A DNA stretch of 64,000 bases, taken from NCBI GenBank assembly GCA_017961325.1, contig JAGCXM010000005.1:17181-81180 (forward strand), written 5' to 3'. Shown here in pieces: positions 1 through 7,913 of this stretch. The notes below the pieces were generated by a model, which was given only the letters and a program-made list of their open reading frames with translations, was not told where the DNA came from and ran no database searches. The stretch is from a bacterium. GTDB lineage: Bacteria > UBP6 > UBA1177. Made by a program: the position numbers and the translations under genes. How positions within the stretch are numbered: position 1 is the stretch's first letter; each line of letters begins with the position of its first letter.

Positions 1-330
1 AGTGATTCTGAAATCAAGATGCTTTCTGGAGCCATTGGAAACCTTCTGCCATTGTCTAAGAGCATAAACTCTGCGTTGCAGAATGATAGTTTTGAGGACA
101 AAAAACATTCTAAGACCTCAGGCCGACGTGGTTATGAAAATGGTTCTCATTCAGAGATAGAGGTATCCAAGCTGCAGGATTGGACTGCATCGGAGATATA
201 CAATCGAAGTGAAAGCCTCCTAAAGTTCATGCAGAAGCGTTGGAATTTTGAGTTTACTGAAGAACAAATGACAAAGTTAATTGGTCTCTCTTTCGTCAAA
301 AACAACTCTGCAATTTCTGAAAACAAATAG
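1..330 (+). CDS. GmrSD/DUF262-type protein, C-terminal part (DUF1524 region), cut by window edge
   Basis: The reading frame is open from base 1, so the gene begins outside the window. The visible 109 residues include LLPLSKSINSALQ, a basic RRGYENGSHSE stretch and LLKFMQKRWNFEF. This matches the C-terminal tail of DUF1524, the HNH-like nuclease half of GmrSD-type (DUF262/DUF1524) modification-dependent restriction enzymes. Proteins of that family cleave modified phage DNA using an N-terminal ParB-like NTPase half and a C-terminal nuclease half. The HNH core would lie upstream and cannot be checked. The gene ends about 105 bp before a broken hutI remnant, so it looks like acquired defence DNA. 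The family call rests only on this tail. Confidence 0.7.
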   Translation, partial: SDSEIKMLSGAIGNLLPLSKSINSALQNDSFEDKKHSKTSGRRGYENGSHSEIEVSKLQDWTASEIYNRSESLLKFMQKRWNFEFTEEQMTKLIGLSFVKNNSAISENK

Positions 331-409
331 GCTGATAAAACAAGATTTTTTCCTCACTTGCTTGCCTGTAGAAAGAACAGCTATATACGGCATCTATTTC
401 AACATATCG

Positions 410-436
410 CTCTAAATTGAAATAAAACTCTAAATT
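410..436. repeat. 9-bp direct repeat at the hutI break
   Basis: CTCTAAATT occurs at 410-418 and again at 428-436. The recognisable hutI homology begins at 437, directly after the second copy. This may be a short homology or target duplication left by the rearrangement. In AT-rich DNA a 9-mer pair can also arise by chance. Confidence 0.35.
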
Positions 437-756
437 CCGGCGCGCAAAATGGCTGAAAACGGCGTAACGGTAGCTCTTGCGACCGACATGAACCCCGGAA
501 GCTGCATGTGCGATTTTTGCCGCTAGCGGCAAGTCTGGGTGCTACTCAGCTCAAACTCAGCGTTGAAGAATCGCTCAAAGGGATCACCATAAACGGTGCG
601 AGATCGCTCAGAAGAGACAAAACCAAAGGTTCCATCGAAGCAGGCAAGGACGCAGATCTCGTCATCATGGATTCGCCGAGCGTCGCATATCCGATATACC
701 ACTTCGCACACAACCACTGCGAAAAGGTTTTCGTCAAAGGAAAACGGATCCTCTGA
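437..756 (+). pseudogene. hutI: imidazolonepropionase (hutI) 3' remnant, frameshifted
   Basis: From 437 the sequence reads PARKMAENGVTVALATDMN and continues to PGSCMCDF, which is the HutI active-site region with its conserved ATDxNPG. It then hits a stop at 526-528. The next frame continues exactly as HutI (LPLAASLGATQLKLS, then EAGKDADLVIMD, then HFAHNHCEKVFVKGK) to the stop at 754-756. Adding one T to the five-T run near 515-519 joins the two frames without any other change. The 5' two thirds of the gene are absent: an in-frame stop lies at 431-433 and the restriction-type gene lies upstream. HutI hydrolyses imidazolonepropionate in histidine degradation. This copy cannot be functional. The single-base indel alone could be an assembly error, but the missing 5' part cannot. 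Confidence 0.8.
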
Positions 757-785
757 GATTTTTCTGTGCATTTTCTAGTCATTTT

Positions 786-814
786 TTGATTTTTTTTGGT
801 TTTTCCCCTAAAAT
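786..814 (+). promoter_or_regulatory. candidate sigma-70 promoter of the Cys-rich lipoprotein
   Basis: TTGATT (786-791) and TAAAAT (809-814) are separated by 17 bp, in an AT-rich gap after the hutI remnant and about 33 bp before the lipoprotein start. Both boxes differ from consensus at one or two positions. Confidence 0.45.
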
Positions 815-847
815 TACAAGCTTTTTTGATTTTTTGGAGGTGACATG

Positions 848-2455
848 ATGAAAAAACTTTGCTTAATCTGCATTATCTTTTCCATTTTTGTTTTTACAGG
901 ATGCGGTTCGGAAAAAAGGGCTGAAGATGAAAAACCTGACACTGCCGATTCATCATCAGACAAACCAGACACAGATTCGAGTGATTCAGGGTCCACAGGC
1001 AAACCAGATACCGGAGATACTTCCGATACTACCGACCCCGCTGATACAACTGACACTGCTCCGGGCAGCAATGCTTTTGATTTCAACAAGTCGTGCGAAG
1101 CTTCAGGCGGAACACCGACGGACGGCGTCTGTGTATGCAGCAAAACGATATGCGATGTCGGCGTTGTCTGCAACTTTGAAACAAAACAGTGCGCAAACGC
1201 AGGCGAAGCAGGCAGTGACTGCACGGTTGACACTCCTTCGACATGCACAAACTCAGGAATAGGAATCGGCATCGTCAAAGAGTGCCAGAACGGTCACAAA
1301 GTCAATGTCAGCTGTCAGACGGTCTCATGCAGCGAAGCCGGCGACTCATGCGGCGAATGTCTGAATTCTCAGGGAACGACCTGCTCGAACAACCCGTCTT
1401 TCATCGGAGAAACAACTGAATGCAAAAACGGCAAAATAGTCAAAAAATCGTGTTCCGCATCGTGCAATCAGGGTGAATGCGGAAAATGCAAAAACTACGA
1501 GCAGTTCTGCGAGAACAAGCTCAGCGATAAAGGCGAAGAGATAGGCAGGATCCTTGAATGTCAGGAAGGAAAATCCGGCAAGCAGATTGCCGACTGCGTC
1601 AATGTTTCCTGCAGAACCGACCTTCCTGCATGCGGAGAATGTGTAAACGGCACAACCAAATGTTCCGAGGACAACAACAATAACGCAATCATGTGGCGCT
1701 GCGTCGACGGCAAGTGGAAACGCTTAGTGAATAAATACGATCCGCTCGACATAGAAAACTTCAAGTGTCCCGCAGAATGCCGCATAGATGCACTTCCTGA
1801 ACATAAAGACATAGGATGCAGAGAAAAAATCAGACTAGATCCTGATTTATGCCTGAGCTGTGATCCGTGCGTGGGAGTAGGCGATGATGATGATATTGAA
1901 CATCCTGAGACTTGGAGTGATTACAATCCGTGCCACAGCAACGAGAGATGCGCACAGATTCTTGCTGAAGAAGACCCCGATTATCCGCCTTTCCGCGATT
2001 ACGATACTTCTCTCAAGCTGATAGAACGCAACGCTTATACCAAAGCTGCAAATACCATGAAAGAAGTTTTCGGCTACAACTTCAATAATCATGAGTCAGT
2101 TTCAGACCCTTCGGATAGAGAGGAAAATTTCAAACTTGATCTTACAAACGGAAGGGCACATGTTTCGTGCAATGCTGACAAAACTTATTACGGTGTCTGC
2201 CACAATTCGCTTCAGATCTGCATCAATGAACATTATCATACAATGGGCTACATTGTTCAGTGTGCAAACGGTGCACTGACCGACTACGACGGCAACGGCG
2301 ACGGCATCGCATGTCACTGTGAAAATCTCGGCAACTCAAATGCATACGGCTGCTGCTATACACGGAGCAACTGTTTCAAAAACACTTCGATTTTCACTGG
2401 TGAAGAATTGTGCAAAAAACCGAAAAAAGAGGATGATGGCAATTACGGTGATTGA
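848..2455 (+). CDS. Cys-rich repeat lipoprotein with acidic tether
   Basis: The start at 848 is chosen over the adjacent ATG at 845 because GGAGG at 836-840 is then 7 bp away. The protein has 535 residues. It opens with a hydrophobic signal and the lipobox FTGC (Cys19), which predicts signal peptidase II processing. About 50 residues of Asp/Ser/Thr-rich tether follow. The central part repeats a cysteine module at least three times (ECxNGxxV..SC....C....CGEC), and several acidic and Cys-rich stretches follow it. The fold is probably disulfide-rich and extracytoplasmic. I do not recognise a named family. The many disulfides suggest action in the periplasm or on the cell surface. A candidate promoter lies just upstream. 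Confidence 0.85.
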   Translation: MKKLCLICIIFSIFVFTGCGSEKRAEDEKPDTADSSSDKPDTDSSDSGSTGKPDTGDTSDTTDPADTTDTAPGSNAFDFNKSCEASGGTPTDGVCVCSKTICDVGVVCNFETKQCANAGEAGSDCTVDTPSTCTNSGIGIGIVKECQNGHKVNVSCQTVSCSEAGDSCGECLNSQGTTCSNNPSFIGETTECKNGKIVKKSCSASCNQGECGKCKNYEQFCENKLSDKGEEIGRILECQEGKSGKQIADCVNVSCRTDLPACGECVNGTTKCSEDNNNNAIMWRCVDGKWKRLVNKYDPLDIENFKCPAECRIDALPEHKDIGCREKIRLDPDLCLSCDPCVGVGDDDDIEHPETWSDYNPCHSNERCAQILAEEDPDYPPFRDYDTSLKLIERNAYTKAANTMKEVFGYNFNNHESVSDPSDREENFKLDLTNGRAHVSCNADKTYYGVCHNSLQICINEHYHTMGYIVQCANGALTDYDGNGDGIACHCENLGNSNAYGCCYTRSNCFKNTSIFTGEELCKKPKKEDDGNYGD

Positions 2456-2479
2456 CGGAAACAACCGTTTTTTCACAGA

Positions 2480-2623
2480 ATGAAAACAGATTGGTTTTCC
2501 GCGCCGCAAGATACGGCGGAAAACGATCTTAAAGCCGCATCTGTCGATCACCTCGGGGCGATAGGCGATTTCGGCATAAAAAACTTGCCGAAAACGGATC
2601 GTCTGAGGATTATCTCATCTTGA
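2480..2623 (+). other. possible 47-residue ORF or coding remnant
   Basis: The 194-bp gap between the lipoprotein and smpB contains an ATG-started frame of 47 codons that ends inside the -35 box of the next promoter. Its codon use resembles that of neighbouring genes (GAT, AAA, GCG), but no ribosome binding site precedes it and I recognise no family. It also contains the inverted repeat at 2494-2524. It may be a gene relic or chance. Confidence 0.2.
2494..2524. repeat. 9-bp inverted repeat
   Basis: GTTTTCCGC (2494-2502) is perfectly complementary to GCGGAAAAC (2516-2524) across a 13-base loop. No T-run follows, so it is not a standard intrinsic terminator. It could be a transcript hairpin or a protein-binding site. 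Confidence 0.4.
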
Positions 2624-2647
2624 CATAGTTTTTTTCCGCTTTATCAT
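2620..2647 (+). promoter_or_regulatory. candidate promoter of the smpB operon
   Basis: A perfect TTGACA (2620-2625), a 16-bp spacer and TATCAT (2642-2647) lie 30 bp before the smpB ATG at 2677. Because transcription would start near 2654, the upstream in-frame TTG at 2650 is excluded as the start codon. Confidence 0.6.
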
Positions 2648-2676
2648 ATTTGGTTTTTGATTTTTTGGTAACTGAA

Positions 2677-3132
2677 ATGGACAGAATCGTATCGGTCGCA
2701 AAAAACAAAAAAGCTTTCAGAGCTTATGAAATCCTTGACAAACTGGAAGCGGGCATCGTTCTGCAGGGAACGGAGATAAAATCGATCCGCGACGGCAATA
2801 TTTCTTTCAGAGACAGCTTCATTGATATCGTAAACGGTGAAATGTGGCTCACGGGCTTTTATATCGCGCCTTACACCGCCGGAAGCATCTGGAATCACGC
2901 TTCCGACAGGCGCAGAAAACTGCTTCTCAACAGAAAAGAAATCAGAAAATGGGATGCTAAAGTGCGTGAAAAAGGCTTTACGGTAGTTCCGATCGAACTT
3001 TACATCAAAAACGGAAAGGCGAAAATACTGATCGGGCTTGCACGCGGCAAGACTTCATTCGACAGAAAGGATGATCTGAAAGAACGGGAAATCAGAAAAG
3101 ACAGCGAAAGATTTACTGAAAAATACAGATGA
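2677..3132 (+). CDS. smpB: SsrA-binding protein SmpB
   Basis: SmpB binds tmRNA and delivers it to stalled ribosomes in trans-translation. The 151-residue protein has the usual length and hallmarks: an N-terminal NKKAFRAYEILDKLEAGI strand, LQGTEIKSIRDG, the RRRKLLL segment and a basic C-terminal tail (GKTSFDRKDDLKEREI) that enters the mRNA channel. The start at 2677 (MDRIVSV) fits both the family and the promoter upstream. Its stop overlaps yraN by 4 bp (ATGA), so the genes are translationally coupled. No ssrA gene was seen in this window. Confidence 0.95.
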   Translation: MDRIVSVAKNKKAFRAYEILDKLEAGIVLQGTEIKSIRDGNISFRDSFIDIVNGEMWLTGFYIAPYTAGSIWNHASDRRRKLLLNRKEIRKWDAKVREKGFTVVPIELYIKNGKAKILIGLARGKTSFDRKDDLKEREIRKDSERFTEKYR

Positions 3133-3509
3133 ACACGCGTGAAACGGGAAATGAAGCCGAGACTTTCGCAGCGGACTGGCTTTTTAAAAAAGGCTGGGAA
3201 ATTCTTGACCGGAATTTCTGCATGAAAGGAGGAGAGCTCGACATAATCGCAAAAAAGGGAGACATTCTCGCTTTCGTCGAAGTGAGAAGCTGGGAACGCC
3301 AGTTCTGGGACGGCGGAACCCCGCTTGAAACGATACACCCTGCAAAGATAAAACATATAATAAAAACAGCACTTTATTATATTCAAAGCAGGAAAATCCG
3401 GATGCAGGACTTCAACATCCGATTCGATGTTGCAGGACTCATAAAAAAGGATGACGGCACTTTCGATATCAACTATGTCGAAGCCGCTTTCGATGCAACG
3501 GGGTACTGA
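3129..3509 (+). CDS. yraN: YraN family (UPF0102) nuclease-fold protein
   Basis: This 126-residue protein matches UPF0102, a small restriction-endonuclease-like fold found in most bacteria. The conserved core is visible: an N-terminal GNEAETFAADWL helix, GGELDIIAKKGD (Glu36, Asp38) and FVEVR (Glu51), which correspond to the metal-binding positions of the nuclease fold. The biological role is poorly defined. It overlaps smpB by 4 bp and is followed after one base by rsmI. Pairing of yraN with rsmI is common in bacteria. Confidence 0.9.
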   Translation: MNTRETGNEAETFAADWLFKKGWEILDRNFCMKGGELDIIAKKGDILAFVEVRSWERQFWDGGTPLETIHPAKIKHIIKTALYYIQSRKIRMQDFNIRFDVAGLIKKDDGTFDINYVEAAFDATGY

Positions 3510-3510
3510 A

Positions 3511-4305
3511 ATGGCGGGAACTCTTTTTGTAACTGCGACTCCTATCGGAAACATGGGTGACATCACGTCCAGAGCGGTTTCCGTGCTCGAAAGCTGCGAC
3601 ATCGTGCTTGCCGAAGACAGCCGTGTTTCAGGGAATCTACTTAGCCGGCTCGGAATAAAAAAACCGATTTTTTCATACCACAAATTTACCGAAAAGAAGT
3701 TTCTTGAGCAGCATATCGAAGAGCTCAAAAGCGGAAAAAACATAGCTATCATCAGTGATGCCGGAACTCCTGCTGTGAGTGACCCCGGAAAATTTTTAGT
3801 CCGGGCGGCTCTTGACGAAAATATTCCGGTCGTGCCGGTTCCGGGTGCAAGTGCCGCGGTTTCGGCATTTTCATGCTGCGGAAGTATCGAAAACTCGTTC
3901 GTTTTTGCAGGTTTTCTCCCTTCAAAGGGGGCTGAAAGGGTCAGCGAATGCGAAAGATTCCTCTCTTTCGGACTTCCTGTCGTTTTTTACGAAGCACCGA
4001 CAAGAATAAAAGATCTGCTTGAAATGATTAAAGAAAAGTGTTCGAGAATAGTTGTCGGGCGCGAACTTACGAAGCAGTTCGAAGAAATTTTCGTCTATAC
4101 CGGCGGTGAAATTAAGGAGAAAGGGGAATTCACGATAGTCGCAGAACCTCTGAAAAAAGAGGAAAAAGTTGCAGAAATCGATGAAGAACTGATCGATTTG
4201 ATTGCAAAATCCGGAATTTCGGCTAAAACTGCCTGTGAAATTGCGGCGAAGGTTTATCCCGAGCTGAAGAAAAACGATTTGAAAAAGTTTTTTATGAATA
4301 AGTAA
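3511..4305 (+). CDS. rsmI: 16S rRNA (cytidine1402-2'-O)-methyltransferase RsmI
   Basis: RsmI uses S-adenosylmethionine to methylate the 2'-OH of C1402 in the ribosomal decoding centre. The 264-residue protein begins MAGTLFVTATPIGNMGD, the standard N-terminus of the family. It carries ISDAGTPAVSDPG (about residues 81-93) and VPGASA, the tetrapyrrole-methylase-type fold. The start at 3511 is one base after the yraN stop. A longer frame from 3451 would overlap yraN by 59 bp and has no family support. It is the third gene of the smpB operon. Confidence 0.95.
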   Translation: MAGTLFVTATPIGNMGDITSRAVSVLESCDIVLAEDSRVSGNLLSRLGIKKPIFSYHKFTEKKFLEQHIEELKSGKNIAIISDAGTPAVSDPGKFLVRAALDENIPVVPVPGASAAVSAFSCCGSIENSFVFAGFLPSKGAERVSECERFLSFGLPVVFYEAPTRIKDLLEMIKEKCSRIVVGRELTKQFEEIFVYTGGEIKEKGEFTIVAEPLKKEEKVAEIDEELIDLIAKSGISAKTACEIAAKVYPELKKNDLKKFFMNK

Positions 4306-4330
4306 CTTATTGATTTGATTGGAGATTCAA

Positions 4331-5347
4331 TTGGAAGTCGTCCGCAGATTCAGAAATCACTACCTTCTTTACTATTACCTGCTTTTCCTCTGCATTTTAG
4401 GTTCGTGCAATCTCAAAAATTCACATCAGGACCCGGAAGAGAGGGAAGGAGTCGAGGATATCGACGAAGATTACGGCGAAAATGATGAGGATATTGCCGG
4501 ATTCGATGCGGCAGAAACCGGAAACGACACCGATTTTGACGAAAAAAGCGATATGGAAGACAATGATCATGGCATTGCTGCAGATGACGATGTTTTTGCA
4601 GATGACTATTCCGGAAGGGATTTTCCCGATATGACCGGAACCTGGGTTAATCTTACGATTTTCAAAGGTTCGGCAAAGGTCCCTCTTCTTGGTTCAACCC
4701 TTCCTGCCTGGGCGGTAATGGTTTCAAAAGTCGACATATATTCGCAGGAAAACGGTACTTTGAAAGCGCACACTGAAATGTGCCGCCTTAAAGCTGGAAC
4801 GGCAACTGATTTGGTTTATCCGTATTTGCCGGACAGCTATGCTGAAAGTCTCGGAAACGTGGATAAAACATTTTATCTTTCGTACGGCGGAAACGGTGAA
4901 GTCAGATTCCGTCAGGACAAGTTGTGGGAAGTGCGCTCGTGTACGCTTAACGATCCTGAAAACGATTCTCTTCCGACCGACATCAACGACGAAAGGGTTT
5001 TTGATGCCGATAACTCAGGAATGAACGGACTTTATATGGGAATGGTCGGAAAAGCTAGCGGCAGAGCCGAAATCGTGCAGAAGGTAAGTACTATACTTGA
5101 CGGAGAGTTCAACGAAAACGGTGAAATTCACGGTATTACGACATGGTTCGAAGCCCAGAGCGTTCTTTGGACAGATACTTTTCTGCTTGAAAACGGTGCA
5201 CCTACTTCTCCGGCAGGTGCCGATCCGAATGAAAGCGTTTTTATTTTCAAGAGAATAGATTCTTCGTGGGACTGCACGGCTGTAAAAGAAAACAGTGCCG
5301 CACTTTTCCCCGAACAGGCTGCACTTTATCCGAATGAATTTAAATAG
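4331..5347 (+). CDS. acidic lipoprotein of unknown function
   Basis: The best start is the TTG at 4331, because GGAGA at 4321-4325 is correctly spaced. It gives 338 residues. A hydrophobic, Tyr-rich signal (HYLLYYYLLFLCIL) ends in the lipobox LGSC. About 70 residues dominated by Asp and Glu follow. The remaining domain begins around DMTGTWVNL, which resembles the opening of a beta-barrel or lipocalin-like binding domain, and continues with alternating strand-like segments. No named family was recognised. It lies 25 bp after rsmI, so it may be cotranscribed, and 9 bp before the epimerase gene. Confidence 0.75.
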   Translation: MEVVRRFRNHYLLYYYLLFLCILGSCNLKNSHQDPEEREGVEDIDEDYGENDEDIAGFDAAETGNDTDFDEKSDMEDNDHGIAADDDVFADDYSGRDFPDMTGTWVNLTIFKGSAKVPLLGSTLPAWAVMVSKVDIYSQENGTLKAHTEMCRLKAGTATDLVYPYLPDSYAESLGNVDKTFYLSYGGNGEVRFRQDKLWEVRSCTLNDPENDSLPTDINDERVFDADNSGMNGLYMGMVGKASGRAEIVQKVSTILDGEFNENGEIHGITTWFEAQSVLWTDTFLLENGAPTSPAGADPNESVFIFKRIDSSWDCTAVKENSAALFPEQAALYPNEFK

Positions 5348-5356
5348 GAGGAAAAA

Positions 5357-6394
5357 ATGAGAGTTCTTATCACCGGCGGCGCAGGTTTTTTCGCGCTTCA
5401 CATGACAAAAAAATGTGTTGAAATGGGTTGTGACGTTACGCTTCTCGACATTGCCGAATACCATGCCGAGGATTACGACAAATCGGTCAAACTTGTAAAC
5501 GGAGACGTCCGCGATGAAAAGAAAATGGACGAACTCATTTCTCAGACAGACTGGGTCATCCACGCTGCGGCAGCTCTTCCTCTTGCAACGAGAAAGGAGA
5601 TTTTCTCGACAAATGTTGACGGCAGCAGAAACGTTCTTTCGCTCTGCTACAAGCACAAGATAAAAAGAGTAGCCGTAATCTCATCTACTGCGGTTTACGG
5701 CGTTCCCGACCATCATCCGCTTTTTGAAACGGACAAACTTGAAGGTGTCGGCAACTACGGCGAAAGCAAGGTCGCACTTGAAGGGATCTGCAACGAATTC
5801 CGCGAAAAAGGGCTCTACATTTCGACGATCAGACCAAAAACCTTCATCGGAACTTACCGCCTCGGCGTTTTCCAGATCCTTTACAACTGGGTCGAGGAAG
5901 GACACAAGATCCCGCTCATCGGAAACGGCAAAAACAGATACCAGCTTCTTGAAGTCGACGATCTCTGCGACGCGGTTTATCTCGCACTTTCGCACGAAGG
6001 CGACGACGCGAACGACATTTTCAACATCGGCGCGGTCAGCACGCTCACCGAAAACGAGTATGTCGGAGCACTCTGCGAATATGCGAAAAGCGGTTCAAGA
6101 GTAATGCATACTCCGGTCTGGCTTGTAATTCCGGCACTCACGATTTTTGAAAAACTTCATCTTTCGCCGCTTTACAAGTGGGTCTACGGCACTGCTCACA
6201 CAGACAGTTTCGTTTCCGTCGACAAGGCCCGTAAAGTTCTCGGCTGGGAACCGAAATACGACGAATCTCAGGCTCTGATAAGAAGCTATCAGTGGTATAT
6301 CGACAATAAAGGTTCGATTGCGAAAGGAACCGGAACGACCCACAGAATCGCATGGGCGCAGGGCATTTTAGCACTTTTCAAAAAATTTCTTTAA
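5357..6394 (+). CDS. NAD-dependent epimerase/dehydratase (extended SDR)
   Basis: The 345-residue protein has the Rossmann motif GGAGFF (residues 7-12), Asp31 ending the second strand to bind the adenosine ribose, the catalytic YGESK (Tyr134, Lys138) and Ser/Thr residues 109-111. These define extended short-chain dehydrogenases that act on nucleotide sugars or steroid-like substrates. The substrate cannot be read from sequence. A strong AGGAGG lies just before the ATG. The C-terminus (FKKFL) is hydrophobic and basic, so peripheral membrane association is possible. The neighbouring lipoprotein suggests an envelope role, but this is inference. Confidence 0.88.
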   Translation: MRVLITGGAGFFALHMTKKCVEMGCDVTLLDIAEYHAEDYDKSVKLVNGDVRDEKKMDELISQTDWVIHAAAALPLATRKEIFSTNVDGSRNVLSLCYKHKIKRVAVISSTAVYGVPDHHPLFETDKLEGVGNYGESKVALEGICNEFREKGLYISTIRPKTFIGTYRLGVFQILYNWVEEGHKIPLIGNGKNRYQLLEVDDLCDAVYLALSHEGDDANDIFNIGAVSTLTENEYVGALCEYAKSGSRVMHTPVWLVIPALTIFEKLHLSPLYKWVYGTAHTDSFVSVDKARKVLGWEPKYDESQALIRSYQWYIDNKGSIAKGTGTTHRIAWAQGILALFKKFL

Positions 6395-6440
6395 TACGAA
6401 TCAATTAAAAGGTTTTAATAAAATCAGGTGCTTTGTCGGT

Positions 6441-7262
6441 TTAGAGGCTTAAAGACTGTCTCGGTTTGTTAGGCCGCGGATTGTCATAAGTTGCAGTAAA
6501 ATCGAAATTGACTTCGACTTCATCGTCGCTGTCGCCTTGCGGAAAAACGGTATCTTCAAGTTTTTCTATGGTGCAGTTCACAACGTATTTATCCGTGAAA
6601 GTATTGTTTCTGAGTTTGATGTCATAGACTTCGCCGTCGGGAGCAATCATGAATTTAAGAGTGAATTTGCCCTTCATTCTAGGGTTTTTAGCCTTCCGGG
6701 ACTCGTAGCATTCGCGGAATTTCTTCATCTTTGCCAAAGACGCAATCGTTTTTGAACGCAAATTGTTTTTTGCAACTTTTGCCTTATTCTGCTTTGTCAT
6801 TTGTTTCGGTTTGTCCTTGACGACTTTATACGAAAGCCGGTAATCGGCACTTCTAGGATTTCCTGGACGAACTCCTATCGACTCGATCTCTTCTCCGACG
6901 CATTCTGCAATTTTAAGTGCTTCCTTTGATTGAAGTTCCCCTATCCGGATATCTTCAAAAAAACCGTCGTCGTCAATTTCAAGTTCAAAATCGATGTCGA
7001 TGTCTTCCGCTCGGCCGATTTTGACCGTGTTCCGGTAACAGTCGATAAAATCAATGTCGAGAAGCCTCATTTTGCGAACGACTTCGGAATCTTTCGAATA
7101 CCCGTAAAGATGAAGCATTTCGCCGCCTTCCATTTCTGCTGAACCGATTTCGGAATTAGTTACTCTTTTTTCCGATTTTGCCTTTTTGGAAGTGCCGCCG
7201 GACGAGCAGGAAAATGAAAAAACGACACAGAAAACTGACAGAACAATCAATAAACGTTTCAT
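6441..7262 (-). CDS. lipoprotein with AgmX/PglI-type C-terminal domain
   Basis: The 273-residue protein starts with a signal peptide and the lipobox FSFSC (Cys19). The C-terminal half shows the AgmX/PglI C-terminal pattern: a short FRECYESR helix with an invariant Cys-Tyr, MKGKFTLKFMIAPDGEV, and a later NCTIEKLEDTVFP. A weaker, older copy precedes it (FIDCYRNTV, DFELEIDDDGF, CVGEEIESIG). The domain is abundant in Myxococcota and resembles the TonB C-terminal fold. A role in motility, transport or envelope scaffolding is inferred from the family. It is the last gene of a three-gene minus-strand operon and starts directly at the stop of the HAD gene. Confidence 0.8.
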   Translation of the reverse strand: MKRLLIVLSVFCVVFSFSCSSGGTSKKAKSEKRVTNSEIGSAEMEGGEMLHLYGYSKDSEVVRKMRLLDIDFIDCYRNTVKIGRAEDIDIDFELEIDDDGFFEDIRIGELQSKEALKIAECVGEEIESIGVRPGNPRSADYRLSYKVVKDKPKQMTKQNKAKVAKNNLRSKTIASLAKMKKFRECYESRKAKNPRMKGKFTLKFMIAPDGEVYDIKLRNNTFTDKYVVNCTIEKLEDTVFPQGDSDDEVEVNFDFTATYDNPRPNKPRQSLSL

Positions 7263-7910
7263 TCAACCTCTGATTATTTTTACAAGTTCTCCTATAGATT
7301 CAAAAACCGGAGCTCCGGTATTTCTTAATATTTCCGCATTGTTATGGCCTCTGGAGACAAGTGCCGCATCGCAGCACAGAGCTTTTGCAGTTTCATAGTC
7401 GTGACAGGTGTCGCCTACAAAGAGAATCTCTCTTTCAGAATATCCCGATTTTTCGAGAATTTTCTTGCAGAGATGGGTTTTTCCTTCGGCGTAATAGTTT
7501 TCAATTCCTTCAATAAAACGGAAATATTGGGAAATCCTCAGCATTTCGACATGTCTGTTCAGCATTTCGTGTTCCATCGCCGAAAAAATCCCGAGTTCGA
7601 TTCCGGATTTCCGGAGTTCTTCCAAAGTCGGAACGATATCCGGGAAAAGTTTTACCCTGTCAACGTTGGAAATGTACAATTCCCCGAATTCTTTAGTGAT
7701 TTCTTCCCATTCGTTGCTTACGTCCAAGCCTAACTCCCTGTAAAACGTAGAAACGGGAAATAAAAAATTTTCCCTGTAATATTCAAGGGTTATCGGTTTA
7801 ATTCTTCTTTTTTCCAGAACACCGTTTATCGCATTGAGATTAAGCCAGACATCGTCGATCAGAGTGCCGTTCCAGTCGAAGATGATCATTTTTTTGTTGT
7901 CGTAGATCAT
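7263..7910 (-). CDS. HAD-superfamily phosphatase (phosphoglycolate phosphatase-like)
   Basis: This 215-residue protein carries the HAD nucleophile motif IIFDWNGTLID (Asp12 as nucleophile), a Ser motif in LGIFSAM, a conserved Lys in the AEGKTHLCKK region and the Mg-binding motif VGDTCHDYETAK. The helical cap inserted after motif I is typical of subclass IA enzymes such as phosphoglycolate phosphatase and beta-phosphoglucomutase. Residue 14 is Asn in the DxN form, a common variant among phosphatases. The specific substrate is unknown. It sits between two lipoprotein genes in one operon. The N-terminus may start 7 residues later at MIIFDWNG. Confidence 0.85.
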   Translation of the reverse strand: MIYDNKKMIIFDWNGTLIDDVWLNLNAINGVLEKRRIKPITLEYYRENFLFPVSTFYRELGLDVSNEWEEITKEFGELYISNVDRVKLFPDIVPTLEELRKSGIELGIFSAMEHEMLNRHVEMLRISQYFRFIEGIENYYAEGKTHLCKKILEKSGYSEREILFVGDTCHDYETAKALCCDAALVSRGHNNAEILRNTGAPVFESIGELVKIIRG

Positions 7911-7913
7911 TCT

